Numbered from the stretch's first letter, positions 5,932-13,223 are shown. The stretch is DNA of 14,374 nt from Deltaproteobacteria bacterium (GCA_017861095.1 JAGFXI010000016.1:1-14374); one strand, 5' to 3'. The notes: generated from the letters alone by a model not told the origin. A program made the numbers and translations.

Positions 5932-7011
5932 ATGAGGAGAACGGTGAGAACTCGATACATGGTAGGCCTCGTGGTGGCGCTGCTCACGTTTATGGTGGGA
6001 GCTTCAGCCGAGGCGAAGCTTGTTCCCAAGGTGGACAACTTTGTTATTCTCCTGGATCAATCTGGATCGATGTACATGCAGTACGAGGCCATGAAACAAA
6101 CGAGAATGTCCGTAGCCAAGGCCGTGCTTTCCGAGATGAACAACCAAATATGCCAGCTGGGCTACAAGGGCGGGATTTATCTTTTTGCGCCATTCCAGCA
6201 GGTTCTACCCCTTGGGGTTTATGACCGGGCCAAATTTGCTGCCGCTCTGAAAACGGTCAAGGACGACCAGGAAATTTTTGGCCGGCAGACACCCATGGAA
6301 AAGGGGATTAACGATCTGGGTGCGGCCGTCGCCGGATTGCAGGGAAAAACGGTCATCATCATTGTGACTGATGGTGGGGCGAATGTAGGCGGTGATCCGG
6401 TGCAGGCAGCGAAAGCTATTGCCGCCAAGGCTCCGCAGGTGTGCTTCATTGTCCTTTCCGTTGATCCCGAAGGAAAGACGGGGAAGGAGATCACCGAGCA
6501 GATCGCCAAAATAAACAATTGCAGCACCTTGGTGGACGCGCGGCAGTTTGCCGGCAACAAAGCGGCCCAGGAGAAGTTTGTGAAAGATGTGTTCTGCGAG
6601 GATGTTCCTGAGCCGGTCGCTGCGCCGCCGCCGCCGCCTCCGCCGCCGGTTGCGCCTCCTCCTCCACCTGTGAAGAAGATCGTGCTGCGAGGCATCAACT
6701 TTGATTTCGACAAGGCCAACATCAAGCCTGAGTTCACGCCGGTGCTTGATGAAGGCGTGGACATCTTGAAGTCCAATCCCGACGTTAAGGTGGTCATTAA
6801 GGGATACACGGACTCCACAGGCAAGGAGGCATACAACCAGAAGCTATCCGAGCGGCGGGCCCAGTCCGTTCTCGACTACTTTGCCAAGAAAGGTATCGAC
6901 AAGAACCGGATGCAGGCCGTCGGGTACGGTATGAAGGACCCCATAGCGAACAACAAGACCAAGGACGGGCGAGCTCTCAATCGTCGCGTTGAACTCCAGG
7001 TTGTGCAATAA
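5932..7011 (+). CDS. Secreted VWA domain-OmpA C-terminal domain fusion protein
   Basis: A 359-residue envelope protein. A signal peptide spans about 1-28 (ending ASAEA). A von Willebrand factor A domain (about 35-220) has a complete MIDAS metal site: D42, S44 and S46 in DQSGS, T120 in RQTP and D147 in VTDGG. A linker at about 228-247 has proline runs. An OmpA-like peptidoglycan-binding domain follows (about 250-359), with FDFDKANIKPEF, GYTDSTGKEAYNQKLSERRA and ALNRRVEL; D294 and the NRR arginines are the expected diaminopimelate contacts. The likely role is to sit on peptidoglycan and present a metal-dependent adhesion or scaffolding domain in the periplasm. The ATG at 5932 follows AAGGAAGGAG at ideal spacing; an in-frame GTG at 5896 would destroy the signal peptide. 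Four cysteines (74, 171, 197, 222) could form disulfides. Confidence 0.92.
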   Translation: MRRTVRTRYMVGLVVALLTFMVGASAEAKLVPKVDNFVILLDQSGSMYMQYEAMKQTRMSVAKAVLSEMNNQICQLGYKGGIYLFAPFQQVLPLGVYDRAKFAAALKTVKDDQEIFGRQTPMEKGINDLGAAVAGLQGKTVIIIVTDGGANVGGDPVQAAKAIAAKAPQVCFIVLSVDPEGKTGKEITEQIAKINNCSTLVDARQFAGNKAAQEKFVKDVFCEDVPEPVAAPPPPPPPPVAPPPPPVKKIVLRGINFDFDKANIKPEFTPVLDEGVDILKSNPDVKVVIKGYTDSTGKEAYNQKLSERRAQSVLDYFAKKGIDKNRMQAVGYGMKDPIANNKTKDGRALNRRVELQVVQ

Positions 7012-7328
7012 GTCGTGAATAACCCTTTTGGGTCACAGGGTCACTCCCTGTGGCCCAAAAGGCCGAAAGGCCGTTCCCGTGGGCCACGGCCTTTGCATCG
7101 TCCGACCGGCCGATTTTGTCCAATAGGGCACGATCTCCCAGCGCCCCGGACAAGCTCATGGCCGGCCGCCGGTCCCAACCAGGAAAGCCGGCCACCACCC
7201 CTCGTGGCCTTGGCATGAACATTGCTTTTCATAGTGAAAAACCATTGGTAATGAAGGAAGCCAACCCTGTGGACCCTGAACGGGTGCACAGGGGCGAGAA
7301 AACCCCAACGGGAAAGGCTGGGTTTGCT
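7012..7328. other. Hairpin-rich spacer or leader, 317 bp
   Basis: No gene is visible. Beyond the terminator-like hairpin at 7024-7062 there is a GGCC-GAAA-GGCC tetraloop hairpin (7061-7072). It overlaps AAAGGCCG (7066-7073), which pairs with CGGCCTTT (7087-7094). GGCCGGC (7160-7166) can pair with GCCGGCC (7187-7193), which overlaps the start of a further hairpin, GGCCAC/GTGGCC (7190-7209). The shared segments make several of these mutually exclusive. Confidence 0.4.
7024..7062 (+). terminator. Long terminator-like hairpin after the VWA-OmpA gene
   Basis: CCTTTTGGGTCACAGGG (7024-7040) and CCCTGTGGCCCAAAAGG (7046-7062) form a 17-bp stem with one G-U pair and a 5-nt TCACT loop, 12 bp after the stop codon. 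No T-run follows on the plus strand, so it may protect the mRNA 3' end or act with Rho rather than terminate intrinsically. Confidence 0.5.
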
Positions 7329-7757
7329 ATGAAAAGCTCAAAGGGCGCTTGGGTCGGGCTGCTTGTTGTGGGATTCTTGGTATGCCCGTACGCATTTGGC
7401 TATGCAGCGGACGATACGCAAGTACAGTCGAGTTTCCTGGCCTTCCAGAAAACCTGGATCCAGAAGTTGAACAAAGAGGGAAGATACGGTGAGAAGAGCA
7501 TGCGGGTCGATCGCAGCGCTGAAGATCGCTCGCTGTTCGTAGCCAGGTATGATGTGGTGAAGGAAGCCGGGGAGTGTCGGATCAAGAAGACGGGGCAGAC
7601 CACCTGCCCGTATGTTGGCGTCATGCGTTATGAGGTGTGGACCTGCAGCGCCAAGGGGAAAACTCAGGACGAGGCGAAGCGCGGCCCCTTTGACTGCCAA
7701 CCGCAGAGCGAGATCACCGAGATCTTCCGCTATGCCGGCGGAATGTGGGTCTATTGA
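7329..7757 (+). CDS. Small secreted protein with four cysteines, function unknown
   Basis: A 142-residue protein of no family I recognise. Residues 1-25 form a signal peptide (basic start MKSSK, hydrophobic core, cleavage near GYAA). The mature part of about 117 residues is hydrophilic and has four cysteines: in GECRI, TTCPY, WTCSA and FDCQP, probably two disulfides in the periplasm. It ends in an aromatic tail (FRYAGGMWVY). I chose the ATG at 7329 because it gives a proper signal peptide and follows GGGAAAGG; in-frame codons as far upstream as 7050 would add about 93 low-quality residues. It sits alone between a hairpin-rich spacer and a 400-bp gap, so it is probably its own transcription unit. 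Confidence 0.75.
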   Translation: MKSSKGAWVGLLVVGFLVCPYAFGYAADDTQVQSSFLAFQKTWIQKLNKEGRYGEKSMRVDRSAEDRSLFVARYDVVKEAGECRIKKTGQTTCPYVGVMRYEVWTCSAKGKTQDEAKRGPFDCQPQSEITEIFRYAGGMWVY

Positions 7758-8157
7758 TCAGGTGACCGAGCCGACTCTTTTCAACCCAGCACTCCATCTT
7801 TTCTTCTCAGCGGACGGCGATGGGCCGTTGCGGGTAAATGCGACAGCTTCCCACCGCGGCAGTTTTTCTAATGGGCAATACCAAGCACTAGCAAACTCTT
7901 CGCTGCCATCGTTGGTTCCCAGACTGAGCGATTCTTGTCCCCCTCTCCCCTCCCGGTGAGGAGGATTTGAGGCGCCCCGGAAAATCCCCCTGCCGTCCCC
8001 CTTTTCCCAAGGGGAATGATGCTTCGTGGATCACATCAAGGCCGATCGCGAATTCAAGAATCGCTCAATCTAGGCACCGGTAGAGGCGGGCTTCATCCCC
8101 GCCAGGTATGGCCTTCTCCGTAATAGGCCCGCTAACGATGAGATAAGGACAGAAGCC
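7758..8157. other. 400-bp intergenic region, no gene seen
   Basis: It contains pyrimidine-rich stretches (about 7938-8013) resembling the low-complexity arms of the palindromic repeats elsewhere in the window. Near the 3' end there are two hairpins: GGCGGG/CCCGCC at 8085-8103 and GGCCT/AGGCC at about 8110-8130. These lie in the probable leader of the DUF3300 gene. No convincing promoter was identified. Confidence 0.5.
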
Positions 8158-9318
8158 ATGAACAGAACAATGATGCACGTGTTCAGTTGGATGCTTGCCC
8201 TGGCGCTGGTTCTCCCCTCCGTTGTTTCCGCGCAGGGCTCGCCGACATTCAAGCAGGAAGAGCTGGACCAGATGCTCGCTCCCATCGCCCTTTACCCTGA
8301 CTCGCTCCTCTCCCAGATTCTGATGGCCTCTACCTATCCTCTCGAAGTGGTCCAGGCGGCGCGCTGGGCGAAACAGAACAAGGATCTTAAAGGGGATGCC
8401 CTGACGGCTGCGCTGGAGAAACAGGAGTGGGACCCGAGCGTCAAGTCCTTGGTGAACTTTCCCCAGACCCTCCAGATGATGAACGAGAAACTCGATTGGA
8501 CCCAGAAGGTGGGCGATGCCTTCCTGGCTCAGCAGAAGGAGGTCATGGATACGATCCAGAGGCTCCGGGCGAAAGCCTATGCCGAGGGTAACCTGAAGAC
8601 GACAAAGGAGCAGACAGTCGTCGTCGAGAAGGACCCCCAAATCATCATCATCGAACCTGCAAGCCCTCAAGTAGTCTACGTGCCAACCTACAACCCAACG
8701 GTCGTGTACGGTGTATGGGCCTACCCTGCATATCCGCCTTATCCTGTTTATCCTCCCGGTTATGTGGCCGGAACGGCTGCATTCTCTTTTGCCGCTGGCG
8801 TGGCCGTCGGGGCTGCTTGGGGGTATGGGTGGGGCCACTGCGACTGGCACGGCGGCGATGTTGACATTGATGTCAACAGAAACACCAATATCAACAGGAA
8901 CATTGACCGCGGAAAATACGCGACCCAATACCAGGGAGGCCAGGGGAAATGGCAGCACAACCCCGAACACCGACAAGGGGTCTCCTACCGGGACCAGGCG
9001 ACCGCCCAGAGGTTTAACCGGGGACCATCTGCGAGTACTCAGGATCGAGCCGCCTACCGGGGGCGTGCTGAAGCGGGCAGGCAGGAGCCGGCTCGCGGCG
9101 GGGTGGATCAGCCCCGTGACCGTTCGTCTGGCGGCCGGCAGGCGGCCCAGCAGCCTGGGGACCGGAGCGCTTTCGGGGGCTATGAGCGCGGAGGTGAGAC
9201 AAGACAGGCCAGCAACCGCGGCCGTGAAAGTTTGTCGTCAGCGAGGGCCGGTGGCTTCCAAGGCGCCGGCGGCCGAGGTGGGGCAAGTCGTGGCGGAGGC
9301 CGCGGAGGTCGCAGGTGA
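8158..9318 (+). CDS. DUF3300 domain-containing secreted protein
   Basis: A 386-residue exported protein. A signal peptide covers residues 1 to about 24 (ending VVSAQ). The DUF3300 core begins at about residue 32 with the family signature EELDQMLAPIALYPDSLLSQ, then ASTYPLEVVQAARW and WDPSVKSLVNFPQTL, and ends in VVYVPTYNPTVVYG. A Pro/Tyr-rich hydrophobic stretch, then HCDWHGGDVDIDVNRNTNINRNI, is also typical of the family. From about residue 255 the protein is low complexity, rich in Arg, Gly and Gln, and ends in a strongly basic RGG-like tail. DUF3300 has no established biochemical role. Genes of this family often neighbour DUF2950 genes, as here. The ATG at 8158 follows AAGGA. The stop is 44 bp from the preferred start of the next gene, so the two are probably co-transcribed. 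Confidence 0.9.
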   Translation: MNRTMMHVFSWMLALALVLPSVVSAQGSPTFKQEELDQMLAPIALYPDSLLSQILMASTYPLEVVQAARWAKQNKDLKGDALTAALEKQEWDPSVKSLVNFPQTLQMMNEKLDWTQKVGDAFLAQQKEVMDTIQRLRAKAYAEGNLKTTKEQTVVVEKDPQIIIIEPASPQVVYVPTYNPTVVYGVWAYPAYPPYPVYPPGYVAGTAAFSFAAGVAVGAAWGYGWGHCDWHGGDVDIDVNRNTNINRNIDRGKYATQYQGGQGKWQHNPEHRQGVSYRDQATAQRFNRGPSASTQDRAAYRGRAEAGRQEPARGGVDQPRDRSSGGRQAAQQPGDRSAFGGYERGGETRQASNRGRESLSSARAGGFQGAGGRGGASRGGGRGGRR

Positions 9319-9362
9319 GCAGCCAATACTCCCACTACCACTGCCGACTGGAGGAAAAAGCC

Positions 9363-10361
9363 GTGACTCTTGTGACACATACAAAACGCAGTGACTCCTG
9401 GTCGAAACTTTGCCTGACCCTCGTCGGATCAGCCTTGGTTGTCGTCTTCCTGATCTCCCACGCCGGACATGCGGCCGCGCCTAAGCAAAGGGGATTCGCC
9501 TCTGCAGAGGATGCGGTCAATGCGCTGGTTGACGCCTTGAAGTCGAATGACACCAAGGCGCTCTCGGCCATCTTTGGTCCTGACAGCAGGGATCTCGTCT
9601 CCTCGGGCGACCCCGTGGCTGACAGCACGACACGGACAAAGTTCGTCGACCGGTACCAACAGAAGAACAGGCTGGAGGAGGTGAGCGCCGACAAAGTGGT
9701 GCTCCACGTAGGAGACGACGACTGGCCGTTCCCTATTCCTGTGGTGAAACGTGGCAACATGTGGCAGTTCGACCCGAAGGAGGGCAGGGAGGAAATCCTC
9801 GCCCGCCGGATCGGGCGGAACGAGTTGAGCGTCATCCAGGTCTGTCTCGCCTACGTGGATGCCCAGCGAGAATATGCCTCCAAGGACCGTCAGGGCCACG
9901 GTCTCCTGGAATACGCCCAGAGGTTCGGGAGCACTCCGGGGACGCATGACGGCCTGTACTGGAAAGCCAAGGAGGGGGAGGAGGAAAGCCCCCTGGGTCC
10001 GCTCGCAGCCAAAGCGGTCAGAGAAGGCTACAGCGGTAAGAAGGCCGGCGATAAGCCTATCCCCTACCAAGGCTATTACTACAAGATCTTGAAGGGGCAG
10101 GGGAAGGCCGCGCCCGGAGGGGCTTATAGCTACGTGGTGAACGGCAAGATGATCGGCGGCTTCGCCATGGTCGCCTATCCTGCCACGTACGGTTCCTCGG
10201 GAATCATGACCTTCATTGTCAACCACGACGGGATCGTCTATCAGAAGGACCTCGGTAGGAAGACGGACGGAATCGTCGCCAAGATGACCCTTTTCAATCC
10301 CGACAAGACCTGGAAGAAGGTGGACATTGTGGCGGGGACGCCCGGACCGTCCGGGAGTTGA
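9363..10361 (+). CDS. DUF2950 domain-containing secreted protein
   Basis: A 332-residue exported protein. The signal or anchor segment is at about 16-39, ending AGHAAA. The mature protein starts FASAEDAVNALVDALKSNDTKALSAIFGP, a common opening of DUF2950 proteins. It continues with WQFDPKEGREEILARRIGRNEL, YAQRFGSTPGTHDGLYW, PYQGYYYKIL, GGFAMVAYPATYG and SGIMTFIVNHDGIVYQKDLG, which I recognise as the family pattern. The function is unknown; the first part resembles NTF2-like stress domains only loosely. I chose the GTG at 9363, nine bases after GGAGG. An upstream in-frame GTG at 9315 overlaps the preceding stop but lacks a comparable site and would add 16 polar residues. Pairing with DUF3300 upstream suggests a joint periplasmic role. 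Confidence 0.9.
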   Translation: MTLVTHTKRSDSWSKLCLTLVGSALVVVFLISHAGHAAAPKQRGFASAEDAVNALVDALKSNDTKALSAIFGPDSRDLVSSGDPVADSTTRTKFVDRYQQKNRLEEVSADKVVLHVGDDDWPFPIPVVKRGNMWQFDPKEGREEILARRIGRNELSVIQVCLAYVDAQREYASKDRQGHGLLEYAQRFGSTPGTHDGLYWKAKEGEEESPLGPLAAKAVREGYSGKKAGDKPIPYQGYYYKILKGQGKAAPGGAYSYVVNGKMIGGFAMVAYPATYGSSGIMTFIVNHDGIVYQKDLGRKTDGIVAKMTLFNPDKTWKKVDIVAGTPGPSGS

Positions 10362-10520
10362 ATGCCGGTCGGGAGGCGATGTCCTGGCCGGTTCGCGTTC
10401 GCTCGGGCCGGATGAACCCCTTTTGATGCACTGATGTTGTCGCCGTTTCATGTCCCTAAGGCCCGAGCGCTCTGACCGCGCAGCCGGCAAAGCAAGGGCT
10501 GGTTCGGAGAAAGGCCGCCG

Positions 10521-11147
10521 ATGAAAAAAAGCTGTACTGGATTACTCTTGACGTTGGTCGGGATCGCCCTTGGCGTCTTGACCTCCTGTGGCGGGACGAA
10601 TCTGAGCTACGTCTGGAAGGAGCCCCGCTACGGGGGCGGTTATCTCACATCGGTGATGGTTGTCGGAGTCTCTAAGGAAGTGGACCGCAGAAGAGTCTTC
10701 GAGGAGGTGTTCGTCCGGGAGTTCGAGAAGCGAGGGATCAAGGCGGTTGCCAGCATGAAGGTCCTTGGTCCGGACACCCGGTTGACAAGGGACACGGTGA
10801 AGGCTGAGGCGGCCAGATTGGGCGTGGATGCGGTTCTGGCGACGCGCCTTATCAGCGCCGGCAACGAGGAAATCGATCGGCCGCCGAGCATCTCCACGAT
10901 GCCGAGCGCCCAATACGGGAATGTGGATCTCTACTTCTATGCCTTCGATGCGCAGTCCGCCTACCCGGGAGCTCTGGGGAAGCACTATGTGGTCCGATTG
11001 GAAACGAATGTCTTCGACACCGACACGGAAAAGCTGATCTGGACGGCCTCCTCCCAAACCGTCGAGCCGGAGTCGATCCGGGAGATCATTGAGTCGTTGT
11101 GTAAAAACGTCATGGACCGGCTCCGGGAGGACAAGTTGCTCAGATAA
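10521..11147 (+). CDS. Lipoprotein, DUF4136-like
   Basis: A 208-residue protein with a clear type II signal peptide: MKKS, a hydrophobic core, and the lipobox LTSC with C23 as the lipidated residue. The mature part (YVWKEPRYGGGYLTSVMVVGVSKEVDRRRVFEEVFVREFEKRGI) follows the layout of DUF4136-like lipoproteins, in which a short W.P motif leads into an alpha/beta domain. A conserved-looking block (LGVDAVLATRL) and a C-terminal helix follow. The residue after the lipidated cysteine is Gly rather than Asp, so outer-membrane sorting is plausible if Lol rules apply. The start ATG at 10521 follows GGAGAAAGG. It lies 159 bp after the DUF2950 gene and 55 bp before the glycoside hydrolase, and is probably in one operon with the latter. 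The molecular function is unknown. Confidence 0.75.
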   Translation: MKKSCTGLLLTLVGIALGVLTSCGGTNLSYVWKEPRYGGGYLTSVMVVGVSKEVDRRRVFEEVFVREFEKRGIKAVASMKVLGPDTRLTRDTVKAEAARLGVDAVLATRLISAGNEEIDRPPSISTMPSAQYGNVDLYFYAFDAQSAYPGALGKHYVVRLETNVFDTDTEKLIWTASSQTVEPESIREIIESLCKNVMDRLREDKLLR

Positions 11148-11202
11148 GTTGTATACCGCCTTCAGTTCCCTTGCCCAGCCGTTTCCCGACGGAGGCGCAC
11201 GA

Positions 11203-12681
11203 ATGACCCGCTGGCCGAAGAATCCGATTGTCTACGAAATCAATACCTGGGTGTGGCTGTACGAGCTGAGCCGGAAATACGGCCGAATGATCACCCTCGG
11301 CACTGTGCCGGCAAAGGAATGGGACGCCGTCGCAAACCTCGGGGTCGACGCCGTGTGGCTCATGGGGGTTTGGGAGAGGAGCCCTGCGGGCAGGCGAATC
11401 GCGTCGGCGCGTCCGGCGCTCGAAGCCGAATATCACCGGGTCCTTCCCGATGTGTCGCCGGACGATATCATCGGCTCCCCATACTGTGTCCACCGCTACG
11501 TGGTGGATGAAAGGCTCGGCGGGCCGAAGGGGCTGGCAGCGGCCCGAAAGGGACTGGCGAGCCGTGGTCTCCGTCTGGTCCTCGACTTCGTGCCGAACCA
11601 CGTCGCTCCTGATCACGCCTGGGTTTTCGACCATCCGGAATACTTCATCCAGGGAAGCAGGGACGATCTCACCAGCACGCCGTGGGAGTTCTTCGAAGCG
11701 GGCGGGAAGGTCTTTGCCTTCGGCCGCGACCCCTACTTTCCGCCATGGATGGACACAGCGCAGCTCAATGCCTTCCATCCCGGGCTGCGGCGGGCTGCGA
11801 CCGAAACGATGGGCGAGATTGCCGAGCAATGCGACGGCATGCGCTGCGACATGGCGATGCTTCTCGTCAACGAGGTGTTCCAGCGCACGTGGGGCGCGCG
11901 CGCCGGGGCCCGGCCCGAGTCGGAGTTCTGGCGGGAGGTGATCGGGGCGTTGCGGGCGAGGCAATCTGAGGTCATCCTCATAGCCGAGGCCTACTGGGAC
12001 CTTGAGTGGGAGCTCCAGCAACAGGGATTCGACTTCTGCTACGACAAGCGGCTCTATGACCGGCTCGCCCATGACAGTGCGGAAAGCGTGAGGCTGCATC
12101 TTCTCGCCGACCTGCCGTATCAGGAAAGACTCATCAGGTTTATCGAGAATCACGACGAGCCCCGGGCGTATGGGACCTTCGGCCCGGAGCGATCCCGGGC
12201 GGTGGCGGTTACGGTGGCCACGCTGCCGGGAGCAAGGCTCTTCCATGAAGGCCAGCTTGAAGGTCGGCGGATCAAGCTTCCGGTACAGCTGGGCCGCCGT
12301 CCGGAGGAGACCGCCGATGTGAGGCTTCAGGCCTTCTATGGTCGGCTGCTCGAAGTCGGCAAGCACCACGTATTCCGAGACGGGGACTGGCGGCTTTGCG
12401 AGCGAAGCGGCTGGCCGGATAACGCCAGCTACTTGAATCTCGTGGGCTGGTGCTGGCGGCGAGGCGAGGAACGGTGGCTGATCGTGGTGAACCTCTCCGG
12501 CTTCCGCAGTCAGGCTTGCGTCCGTGTTCCCTGGGATGATTTGGCCGGACAAACCTGGCGGCTGAGCGACGCCTTCAGCGGTGAGGTGTATGAGCGGGAG
12601 GGCAACGAGATGCTCGCCACGGGTCTTTTCGTCGACCTCGCACCGTGGGGCTTTCATTGCCTGCGATTCGCTAGGGAGTGA
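11203..12681 (+). CDS. GH13 (alpha-amylase family) glycoside hydrolase, cytoplasmic
   Basis: A 492-residue enzyme of the alpha-amylase superfamily. The four classical regions are visible: region I DFVPNHV, region II GMRCDMAM with nucleophile D216, region III ILIAEAYW with acid/base E262, and region IV FIENHDEPR with D318. The N-terminus (YEINTWVWLYELSRKYG) and the block GFDFCYDKRLYDRL belong to a subgroup of uncharacterised bacterial GH13 proteins. A C-terminal beta domain follows from about residue 410. There is no signal peptide, so it should act in the cytoplasm, probably on glycogen or other alpha-glucans by hydrolysis or transfer; specificity cannot be read from sequence. I chose the ATG at 11203 because GGAGG lies at 11191-11195; longer in-frame starts run into the preceding gene. 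It is unusual as the only carbohydrate enzyme in the window. Confidence 0.93.
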   Translation: MTRWPKNPIVYEINTWVWLYELSRKYGRMITLGTVPAKEWDAVANLGVDAVWLMGVWERSPAGRRIASARPALEAEYHRVLPDVSPDDIIGSPYCVHRYVVDERLGGPKGLAAARKGLASRGLRLVLDFVPNHVAPDHAWVFDHPEYFIQGSRDDLTSTPWEFFEAGGKVFAFGRDPYFPPWMDTAQLNAFHPGLRRAATETMGEIAEQCDGMRCDMAMLLVNEVFQRTWGARAGARPESEFWREVIGALRARQSEVILIAEAYWDLEWELQQQGFDFCYDKRLYDRLAHDSAESVRLHLLADLPYQERLIRFIENHDEPRAYGTFGPERSRAVAVTVATLPGARLFHEGQLEGRRIKLPVQLGRRPEETADVRLQAFYGRLLEVGKHHVFRDGDWRLCERSGWPDNASYLNLVGWCWRRGEERWLIVVNLSGFRSQACVRVPWDDLAGQTWRLSDAFSGEVYEREGNEMLATGLFVDLAPWGFHCLRFARE

Positions 12682-12692
12682 AGGGCTAACCC

Positions 12693-12838
12693 CAATGCTG
12701 TTCACTTACTGGTCCAAAATGCCTCAGGGGCCCAACGAACCCCCAACAGGCTGTCCGACAACCCCAATGACACTCTCCTCTCCCCTCGGGAGGCTTGCCC
12801 GCCTCCGGCGGGGGGAGAGGACAAGGTGAGGGAGTGAG
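12693..12838. repeat. Dispersed palindromic repeat, copy 2
   Basis: CAATGCTGTTCACTTA (12693-12708) matches copy 1 at 15 of 16 positions. AGGCTGTCCGACAACCCC (12748-12765) matches copy 1 exactly over 18 bp. The intervening 39-40 bp are alignable but diverged. Unlike copy 1, the right 14-bp arm is absent. Instead there is a nested hairpin: CCTCTCCCC (12777-12785) with GGGGAGAGG (12812-12820), enclosing GGAGGC/GCCTCC. It lies 11 bp after the GH13 stop and may also act as a transcription barrier. Confidence 0.7.
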
Positions 12839-12870
12839 GTGTGGTGCGCATCCCCCGACAGGAGCTGCTC

Positions 12871-12987
12871 ATGCCCGTAAGTCTCTCGATCAAGAATGTG
12901 CCGGATGATCTTGCCGAAAAGTTGAGACGGCGTGCCACCAGGCATCACCGTTGGCGGTGCTCGAACTCGCGAGGACGACGGGTCTGA
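12871..12987 (+). pseudogene. Truncated FitA/VapB-type ribbon-helix-helix antitoxin
   Basis: The ATG at 12871 follows AGGAG at 12860-12864. The first 27 residues, MPVSLSIKNVPDDLAEKLRR then RATRHHR, are the ribbon-helix-helix N-terminus of FitA-like antitoxins. Intact relatives continue with SLQGEL and about 50 more residues. Here the reading frame changes abruptly after HHR into WRCSNSRGRRV and stops at 12985-12987. The missing C-terminal part normally binds the PIN toxin. The following bases encode the end of such a toxin in another frame, so a deletion joined the two genes. Confidence 0.75.
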
Positions 12988-13100
12988 CTGCGTACGACGC
13001 GAGCTACTTGTGGCTTGCTCGGCATCTCCGAGGGGAGTTGGTCACTCTGGACAGGACAATCCGTAAGTCCGCCGCGAAGGTGATCGAGAGGAGGAGGTAA
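12951..13100 (+). pseudogene. 3' remnant of the cognate VapC/FitB-type PIN toxin
   Basis: In a frame different from the antitoxin, 49 residues run to the TAA at 13098-13100. LTAYDASYLWLAR followed by LVTLDRTIRKSAAK is the typical C-terminal PIN pattern, with the third acidic residue in YDA and the fourth in TLD. The first half of the toxin, with the leading catalytic aspartate, is absent, so no nuclease can be made. The junction with the antitoxin fragment is at about 12946-12951. Confidence 0.75.
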
Positions 13101-13223
13101 AGCTCCCTTGCGAGTCGCTGGCGATAGCGGTGGTGTGGTGAACGGTTGCAAAGATCGTGGCTCTAGAGTAAGGTGTTGGACCTATATCTTGGACGGGGAT
13201 CAATCAATCGAGAGGAGTAAGAG

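Larger units (their letters stand above)
12682..13223. other. 542-bp region with repeat copy 2 and a broken toxin-antitoxin locus
   Basis: It contains the second dispersed repeat (12693-12838) and the antitoxin and toxin fragments (12871-13100). From 13101 to 13223 there is no gene. It does contain two TTGGAC hexamers 13 bp apart (13176-13181 and 13189-13194) just upstream of the solute-binding protein gene, and GAGAGGAG before its start. Confidence 0.6.

Noticed and set aside
7050..7328. N-terminal extension of the small secreted protein from an upstream in-frame GTG.
   Set aside because: The extra 93 residues are proline/arginine-rich with no domain, cover hairpin sequences, and would bury the obvious signal peptide that starts at 7329.
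8023..8082. Short frame encoding VDHIKADREFKNRS in the gap before the DUF3300 gene, possibly a gene remnant.
   Set aside because: Only about 15 residues, with no family recognised and nothing adjoining it in frame.
11140..12705. A 521-codon open frame on the minus strand opposite the GH13 gene, and similar long minus-strand frames opposite the kinase and DUF genes.
   Set aside because: They mirror GC-rich coding strands, have no family resemblance or ribosome-binding sites, and the plus-strand genes have intact motifs.
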